DNA from: Actinomycetota bacterium
GTDB taxonomy: Bacteria; Actinomycetota; Actinomycetes; Streptosporangiales; Streptosporangiaceae
Reading direction: 5' to 3'
Assembly (NCBI GenBank): GCA_003168295.1
Contig: PMST01000598.1
Coordinates: 2,138-14,518, forward strand
Length of the DNA stretch: 12,381 nt
The notes below the pieces were generated by a model. That model searched no databases and was not told the origin of the DNA. It worked only from the letters and a program-made list of their open reading frames with translations. Made by a program: the position numbers and the translations under genes. Positions within the stretch are counted from its first letter, which is position 1, and every line of letters begins with the position of its first letter. Below are positions 7,987-12,381 of this stretch, one piece after another.

Positions 7987-8839
7987 TGCCCGCCCTCGCC
8001 GGCCGCCGCCCGGGGACAAGTCGCGAGGGGGCGGCTCGCGGGCGGCGGGGCCGGGCGTGGCGCCGGGCGACGAGAATCCACCGGTCATCGATCAGGTCTT
8101 TGACGCTGATTCGCTGTATGCGCTGCGGTCGGCGGTGGCGGCGCACGGCGCGGACGCCGGGTTGCCGGAAGGCCGCGTCGGGGATCTGGTCCTGGCGGTG
8201 CACGAGCTGGCGGCCAATGCCGTCCGCCATGGCGCCGGGCACGGGCGGCTGCGGGCGTGGCGGACGGATTCGTCGCTGCGCTGTGAGGTCACTGATGACG
8301 GCGCGCCGCGGGCGGCGGGCGCCTCCGAGGGGGGTACGGAGTCCGGGGACGCCAGGTGGCGTGTGGAGTCCGGCCACGGGCTGTGGCTGATCCGCCAGGT
8401 GGCGGACCGGACCAGCTGGCGCACGGGCCCGTCCGGCACCGTCGCCGCCGTCAGTTTCACGTTGGGACCGCCGGGGCGTCTGCCGCCGTTCCAGCTGGCG
8501 CAGCGGTTCCAGGCAGGCTGTCCCGTGCTGGCCGTGACAGGTCAGCTCGACCTGAATTCCGCTGACCAGCTTGCTGATGCCGTGGATGACCTGATCGCCG
8601 CGACCCCTGCACTGTGCCTGATCCTGGATGTGACCGGCCTGACCTGGTGGGACTCTTCCGGACTGGCCGTCCTGATCACCGCGCAGCAGCGGGTCAACGC
8701 CATCCCGGCCGCCCGGATGGTCTTGGCCGGGCTGCCCGGTCAGCTCCTCGGGCGCTTGCGCGACGGCGGTCTGGCCGGCCGGTTCACCCTGGCGGACAGC
8801 ATCGCTGATGCGCTCGATTCGCTCCGGCCTCCCACATGA
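7976..8839 (+). CDS. Anti-sigma-factor-type HATPase fused to STAS antagonist domain
   Basis: 287 residues, ATG 7976 inside the end of the MEDS-STAS gene, TGA at 8837. Residues 1-36 are a Pro/Gly/Arg-rich tail. Residues 37-165 are a GHKL ATPase of the RsbW/SpoIIAB type: N box HELAANAVRHG (76-86, with E77 and N81), G1 VTDDG (105-109), and G2 GHGLWLIRQVADR (133-145), ending in an AVSFTL strand. Residues 178-285 are a STAS domain with GQLDLNSADQL and DVTGLTWWDSSGLAVL, where D226-S-S228-G is the intact phospho-acceptor loop. A kinase and its usual substrate domain therefore sit in one chain, and the preceding gene supplies a second STAS domain with a sensor. No sigma factor or PP2C phosphatase lies in the window, so the final target is unknown. 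All key nucleotide-binding residues appear present. Start chosen by overlap and frame; the ribosome site (GGTGAG) is weak, as expected for a coupled gene. Confidence 0.9.
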   Translation: MTDDARPRRPPPGDKSRGGGSRAAGPGVAPGDENPPVIDQVFDADSLYALRSAVAAHGADAGLPEGRVGDLVLAVHELAANAVRHGAGHGRLRAWRTDSSLRCEVTDDGAPRAAGASEGGTESGDARWRVESGHGLWLIRQVADRTSWRTGPSGTVAAVSFTLGPPGRLPPFQLAQRFQAGCPVLAVTGQLDLNSADQLADAVDDLIAATPALCLILDVTGLTWWDSSGLAVLITAQQRVNAIPAARMVLAGLPGQLLGRLRDGGLAGRFTLADSIADALDSLRPPT

Positions 8840-9868
8840 TCTTCGCGGTGAAAACGCGGAGGAGCAGCCGTGGCGAACTGGTCTCGGGGACGGTTCAGCT
8901 GGCCGGCGGGGGAGGACAAGTGCCGGCACGCGGTCATGGGGCTCTCACCCGCCGCTAGGACGCTGCGGAGCGCGGACACCGCGCTTCTAATCGAGCCGGT
9001 GCCACCCGCCACGCCTTCAGCTTTTCCTGCAGGGTGGTCAGGCTGGACTTCAGCCTGCTGACCGGTGTTGTCAACTGACCGCCGGCTGCATTGGCGAGAT
9101 TGGTCAGCTTGGCGCCAGGCTGTCAGCGTCCAAGGTCAGGACGCTCACCGTGCCTTCGACAGGGGCACCTGCGTGAGCTTGGATACCGAAGCGTGCACAC
9201 CGGCGACATCGGCGCAGAATGCAGCGGGCCAGCGAGATCATCGGGAGCAGGCGGCCGGCTGGGGTGCCATATGCCTCGATACCTGGGCGATACCCGCGGC
9301 CAGTAACCCAGGCCTTTTCGGGCCGGCTGGCCCATACCCCGCCGGGAGCGCGGGTCGTCGCCTGCGGCAATTCGGCCGGGGTACGAGCGGTACGGGTGCC
9401 CATGGCTGGCTCACCACCGGCGGCTTCGGCGTCGGTGACGCCATGCTGGCTGGGCCTTAAGCGGTCCGGCAGGTCGCGTCCTTGGCCGGATCAGGGCCGC
9501 TGCTTTGCCGGTCAGCCGGTATCGGCTGGTGCCAGACGATGCTGTGACGTGCCGGGTGGTAGCGGCGTCGCCAAAAGCTCAGTGGCTTACGTGTATCAAT
9601 TCGAGGCTCGCGGCGTCCGCGGGGCAGTCGGGTCTGGGCGCTGTTGTTCACGGCACTGGGATCAGATCTCGCGCTGGCCCGGCGGCGAGAGGCCATCGTG
9701 CAGGCGTTCACGGCAGCCGGCGGTACCAGCAAGGCGCATTACGGGAACGGCCGCCGAACATCTGGTGTCGGCTGCGTCCCAGTATCGTTCTGTCTGCGAA
9801 GCTCACGGAATACTGGCAGGTAGCCGCCGCGGGCTGCCGCGGCAGAGGGACGGACAGGAGTATCCGGT
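8840..9868. other. About 1 kb without a convincing gene; possible decayed coding remnants
   Basis: No frame over this stretch shows a recognisable domain. Two pieces look more like protein than the rest. On the minus strand, about 8955-9108, a frame reads AKLTNLANAAGG, then SRLKSSLTTLQEKLKAW. It is helical and high in third-position G/C, with TGA just upstream and TAG at the end. On the plus strand, about 9629-9760, a frame reads VWALLFTALGSDLALARRRE and then AIVQAFTAAGGT. Neither has a start with a ribosome site and I do not recognise either. The stretch may contain the promoter of the CDF-like gene at 9869, but none could be chosen. Confidence 0.4.
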
Positions 9869-10483
9869 GTGATGGCTCGTCAGCCTACCTCCCCGCGTCC
9901 CGGGCAGCCGGATGTGCTGTTGCGCCGGGGGCGGGTTCTGGAGGGGATCACGCTGGGCTGGAACGTGGCGGGGATCGTAGTGCTGGGGGTGGCGGCGGTG
10001 GCCGCCCGTTCGGTGGCCCTGGCCGGGTTCGGGCTGGATTCGCTGATCGAGATCGGCGCGAGCACGGTGGTGCTCTGGGAGCTGGCCGGGTCCGGTGCGG
10101 ACCGGTAGCGACGGGCGTTGCGGTTGATCGGCGGGGCATTCCTGGCGCTGGCCGTCTACCTGGCGGTTCAGTCGGTCATCGTCCTGGTGACCGAGTACCG
10201 GCCAGGGCACAGCCTGCTGGGAATCGCCTGGACGGCGGTGACCACAGCGGTGATGTTCACGCTGGCGGCGGGCAAGAGACGGACCGGCCGGGCGCTGGGT
10301 AACCCGGTGCTGATGACGGAGGGCCGGGTTACGTTGGTGGACGGGGTCCTGGCCGTCGCGGTCCTGGCGGGGCTGGTCCTGAACGCGGCGGCGGGCTGGT
10401 GGTGGGCTGACCCGTTGGCCGCCATTGTCATCGTGTTCTACGCGCTGCGGGAGGCGCGGGAGATCTTCCTGAGCGGACCGTGA
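9869..10483 (+). pseudogene. CDF-like cation transporter split by an in-frame TAG
   Basis: GTG 9869 (with ATG next to it) follows CAGGAG eight bases upstream. The frame encodes 204 codons to TGA 10481, but codon 80 (10106-10108) is TAG. Both sides read as one continuous small cation transporter of the kind common in actinomycetes. TM1 is GITLGWNVAGIVVLGVAAVA. TM2 is VALAGFGLDSLIEIGASTVV, with D57xxxE61 as the likely metal site. After the stop come RRALRLIGG, further helices, EGRVTLVDGVLAVAVL (D158) and GWWWADPLAAIVIVFYALRE. The bases after TAG (CGA CGG GCG) continue the loop expected between TM2 and TM3, so the damage looks like one base change, for example CAG to TAG. Without readthrough only TM1-TM2 is made. 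Reinitiation at TTG 10118, nine bases on, is conceivable but would lack TM1-TM2. The substrate is probably a divalent metal (family knowledge). Confidence 0.8.
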
Positions 10484-10511
10484 CGGCCGGCGCCGGCCGT
10501 CACGGTCCGCT
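10472..10511. terminator. Perfect 40-bp palindrome between convergent genes, probable bidirectional terminator
   Basis: Two 20-base arms meet without a loop at 10491/10492. The left arm begins AGCGGACCGTGACGG and the right arm is its exact reverse complement. It includes the TGA (10481-10483) of the plus-strand CDF-like gene and ends 34 bases from the stop of the minus-strand gene at 10545. No T-run follows on either side, as is usual for high-GC actinomycete hairpin terminators. A protein-binding site is the alternative. Confidence 0.7.
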
Positions 10512-10544
10512 GTCTGGCCTGCGCGGCCCGGGATGTAGGCAGGA

Positions 10545-11135
10545 TCACGGTGACCGGATGGCGGCTACTGTCTGGCGGACGAGCTCTTGGGCGAGATAGG
10601 AGATGATGACCGTGATCGCGAGGGCGGCCCCCGGGTCCAGCCAGCCCCGACCGCGGGCGTGGAGGATGATCGCGCCGCTTGCCGCGACCCCGCTGGCGGC
10701 GGCGGAGTCGGCGGCGGTGTCGAGCAGGACCGCCTTGATGGTCAGGTCCCACCCGCCGCCGTCGTCGCCGGGATCGCCGCGCAAGATAAGCGCGCCGGCC
10801 AGCATGACGGCAGCGGCGATGCCGCTGGCGATCACCACGGGCAGGCCGTCGACGTGGCGGGCGCCTGCGGCCAGGCGCAGGACGAGCCCAAGCACGTGCC
10901 CCGGACCGGGGAACGCCGCCATGAACATGAAATCGGCGTCGGCCGCCGGAGCGTAGCTGCCCAGGCCCGCGCCGAGCAGCGCCACTGACCAGCCTATGAG
11001 GAGCAGGTACCGCCAGTGCCCTATGCCCGCGTGCCGCCGCGCATGCACCGGCTCACGGTGAATCTCCGGCCCGGCGAGCCTGGCCCGGGGCACCGGGCTC
11101 TGGCGGGTGCTCTGCTCTGCTGTGATGCGTGTCAT
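10545..11135 (-). CDS. Divergent or decaying CDF-like membrane protein
   Basis: 196 residues, ATG 11135 to a stop at 10545. The upstream ClC frame ends at 11053, so they overlap by 83 bases; an in-frame GTG at 11048 would remove the overlap and the unconserved first 29 residues. Hydrophobic segments lie near 42-61, 78-92, 99-118, 134-157 and 167-183. The order resembles a cation diffusion facilitator. A TM2-like PGPGHVLGLVLRLAAG follows the first helix. Then comes IASGIAAAVMLAGALIL (TM4-like), DLTIKAVLLDTAADSAAASG (TM5-like) and GWLDPGAALAITVIISYLAQE (TM6). The TM2 HxxxD metal motif reads H80xxxL84, so its Asp is lost. The TM5 motif reads D139xxxD143 instead of HxxxD. The segment where TM3 should lie is missing and there is no cytoplasmic C-terminal domain. 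Zinc-type transport is therefore doubtful. It is either a relic or a repurposed small membrane protein. Confidence 0.6.
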   Translation of the reverse strand: MTRITAEQSTRQSPVPRARLAGPEIHREPVHARRHAGIGHWRYLLLIGWSVALLGAGLGSYAPAADADFMFMAAFPGPGHVLGLVLRLAAGARHVDGLPVVIASGIAAAVMLAGALILRGDPGDDGGGWDLTIKAVLLDTAADSAAASGVAASGAIILHARGRGWLDPGAALAITVIISYLAQELVRQTVAAIRSP

Positions 11136-12210
11136 CCGCTGCGGCTGCTGGCGATGCTCCGTCGCCTGGCGGGCCTGCGCGGGTCGGCTGCGGCGCGGCG
11201 GCCGGTTCCGCCCCTGGCTGCGCCGTCGGCAGGGCCGGTCGCCATCCGGGCGGCCGGGAGGGCAGCCGGGCGGAGTAGATGGAGTAGCCGTCGACGTAGA
11301 AGGCGACGGCGGTGGCGGTCACGGTGGCAGCCAGCATCGGGACCATCAGCCCGAAGCCGCTGTGGGTGAGCTCGAGGACCAGGGCGAGGGCGGTGATGGG
11401 TGCCTGCATCGCCGCGCCGATCATGGCAGCCGCGCCGACCATGGCGAACGCGCCAGCTGGTGAGCCGGGCCAGGCCAGGCTCCAGGCTATCCCGAGGGCC
11501 CCGCCGAGGACGGCGCCGGTGCTCAGGGTGGGGGTGAACAGGCCGCCGGACGCCCCGCTGCCCAGGCACAGCACGGTGACCAGGGGCTTGAGGGCGGACA
11601 GGGCGAGCAGGAGGCCCAGGGCGCCTACACCGGTGAACGCGTCGTTCGCCATGTCTTTGCCGTTCCCGAAGAGCTCGGGGTACCAGATGCCGATTACCCC
11701 GAGGATGCCGAATGCCAGCACGGGGGCGAGCAGCGCCTTGAGCCCGGTGGCCCGGTGGTGCGACACCCAGCCGATGAGGCGGATATACCCAGCGGAGATC
11801 AGCCCGAGGACCGGACCGGCGAGCAGCGCCCAGACCATGAGAGAGCCGCTGAAGCGGTACTGGGGGATATTGAGGTAGGTGGCGTGCGCGGGCAGGTAGA
11901 TCCACGCGGTCAGGGTGGCGATCCCTGAACAGGCCAGTGCGGGGAGCATGATCGGCAAGGCGATGTTGCCGCAGAGGATTTCGGCGGTGAACAGCGCGCC
12001 GCCGAGCGGGACGTTGTAGACGGCGGCGAGCCCGGCCCCGCCGCCGCAGGCGACCAGGAGGCGTTTCTGCTGCGTGGACAGTCCCGCCCAGCTGGCCAGG
12101 GCGCTCGCGGACGCGCCGCCGAGGAGCTTGGGGGCGGCTTCGCGGCCGAGGGAGGCGCCCATCCCGATGACGACTTCGGAGATCAGGGAGGTACGGGTCG
12201 GCCCCGCGGC
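11053..12210 (-). pseudogene. ClC-family chloride channel/antiporter missing its N-terminal helices
   Basis: The frame is open from just after TGA 12211-12213 to TGA 11053. The first ATG is at 12162 (369 residues), but homology already begins upstream of it (TRTSLISEVVIGMGASLGREA). Counting from that ATG, GREAAP (6-11) is the helix-F motif with the gating Glu at 8. AAVYNVPLGGALFTAEIL (46-63) follows. GSGASGGLFTPTL (201-213) holds the GxFxP motif, and MIGAAMQAPITALALVLELT (247-266) comes next. YSIYSARL (293-300) supplies the central Tyr (296). The tail after about 303 is Pro/Ala-rich and unconserved. Bacterial ClC proteins have about 400-450 membrane residues; helices A-E with the GSGIP chloride site are gone. 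No good ribosome site precedes 12162. A functional pore is not expected. It is directly downstream of, and in frame with, the antitoxin fragment, which marks a recombination or deletion junction near 12210. Confidence 0.8.
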
Positions 12211-12381
12211 TCACCTGCGGTAGCGGGACAGCACCTGCTCCCGCAGCTCATCGGTGGACAGCCGCCCGGCCGCCACCTCGGCGAACAGCTCTAGGTCCTC
12301 CGCGCTGGGTTCCAGCCCCTCGGCTCGCACCGACGCCAGCGCCGCCGCGACCGCGTGCTGCCGCTCCGCGGCCTCCTGCAG
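12211..12381 (-). CDS. VbhA-type antitoxin of a Fic toxin, C-terminal part (start outside window)
   Basis: The last 56 codons of a gene entering from the right edge and ending CGC AGG TGA at 12211. The peptide reads LQEAAERQHAVAAALASVRA, EGLEPSAEDLELF and AEVAAGRLSTDELREQVLSR, ending YRR. It is a small helical protein of the antitoxin VbhA family: a helix carrying SVRAEG, a short loop with an E-G-L-x-P turn, then a helix ending near G-R-L-S-x-x-E-L. SVRAEG (codons at 12316-12333) fits the Fic inhibition motif [S/T]xxxE[G/N]. In the Fic family its Glu pushes the ATP gamma-phosphate out of position and blocks AMP transfer. In known vbhA-vbhT pairs the toxin follows the antitoxin. Here the following sequence is a ClC remnant, so the toxin is either upstream (outside the window) or lost. 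Confidence 0.75.
   Translation of the reverse strand: MQEAAERQHAVAAALASVRAEGLEPSAEDLELFAEVAAGRLSTDELREQVLSRYRR

Noticed and set aside
6838..8088. 416-residue minus-strand frame opposite MEDS-STAS
   Set aside because: Arg/His/Pro-rich antisense shadow. The plus strand carries clear MEDS and STAS motifs.
9505..10302. 265-residue plus-strand frame covering the CDF start
   Set aside because: It overlaps the CDF-like frame and becomes Gly/Arg-rich low-complexity sequence. The other frame has helices and family motifs.
11132..12214. 360-residue minus-strand frame parallel to ClC
   Set aside because: Arg/Pro-rich shadow of the ClC frame, with no membrane segments.

Overview
The window comes from a high-GC Gram-positive bacterium, almost certainly an actinomycete. 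Coding frames have strongly G/C-biased third positions, GTG starts occur, and the gene families are typical of the group: a LAL-type LuxR regulator, a MEDS-STAS and anti-sigma kinase pair, and a short CDF-like cation transporter. The genus cannot be set from the sequence. No rRNA, tRNA, CRISPR array, transposase or integrase was recognised.

Layout. (1) Positions 1-807, minus strand: the first 269 codons of a secreted protein with about 45-residue WNG / DVWAVG repeats (beta-propeller-like). It starts at GTG and runs off the left edge. (2) 808-1910: mostly non-coding, with a possible fibronectin-III-like remnant (1513-1734). (3) 1911-4388, minus: a large LuxR-type regulator with Walker B and a C-terminal HTH, but with no Walker A. 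(4) 4389-5095: no gene, one exact 12-bp direct repeat. (5) 5096-5986, minus: an intact HSL-family alpha/beta-hydrolase. (6) 6226-6955: two back-to-back remnants, the N-terminus of an APC-superfamily amino-acid permease (minus) and the frameshifted C-terminus of a glutamate decarboxylase (plus). Together they look like the debris of a glutamate/GABA locus. (7) 7117-8839, plus: an intact two-gene unit with overlapping ends, MEDS-STAS followed by a HATPase-STAS fusion. This is a probable partner-switching signalling module. (8) 8840-9868: about 1 kb with no convincing gene. (9) 9869-12210: damaged ion-transport genes. A CDF-like transporter is split by an in-frame TAG. A perfect 40-bp palindrome follows it. 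Then come a divergent CDF-like gene and an N-terminally truncated ClC chloride channel, both on the minus strand. (10) 12211-12381, minus: the C-terminal 56 codons of a VbhA-type Fic antitoxin, joined in frame to the ClC remnant through its own TGA.

Taken together, the right half is a decay zone around one well-preserved signalling cassette. At least four genes between 6.2 and 12.2 kb are broken by truncation, frameshift or nonsense change. The best candidates for new biology are the compact MEDS-STAS / kinase-STAS module (7117-8839), the Fic antitoxin at the right edge, and the WNG-repeat exported protein at the left edge. Identifications rest on reading motifs by eye; no database search was possible.
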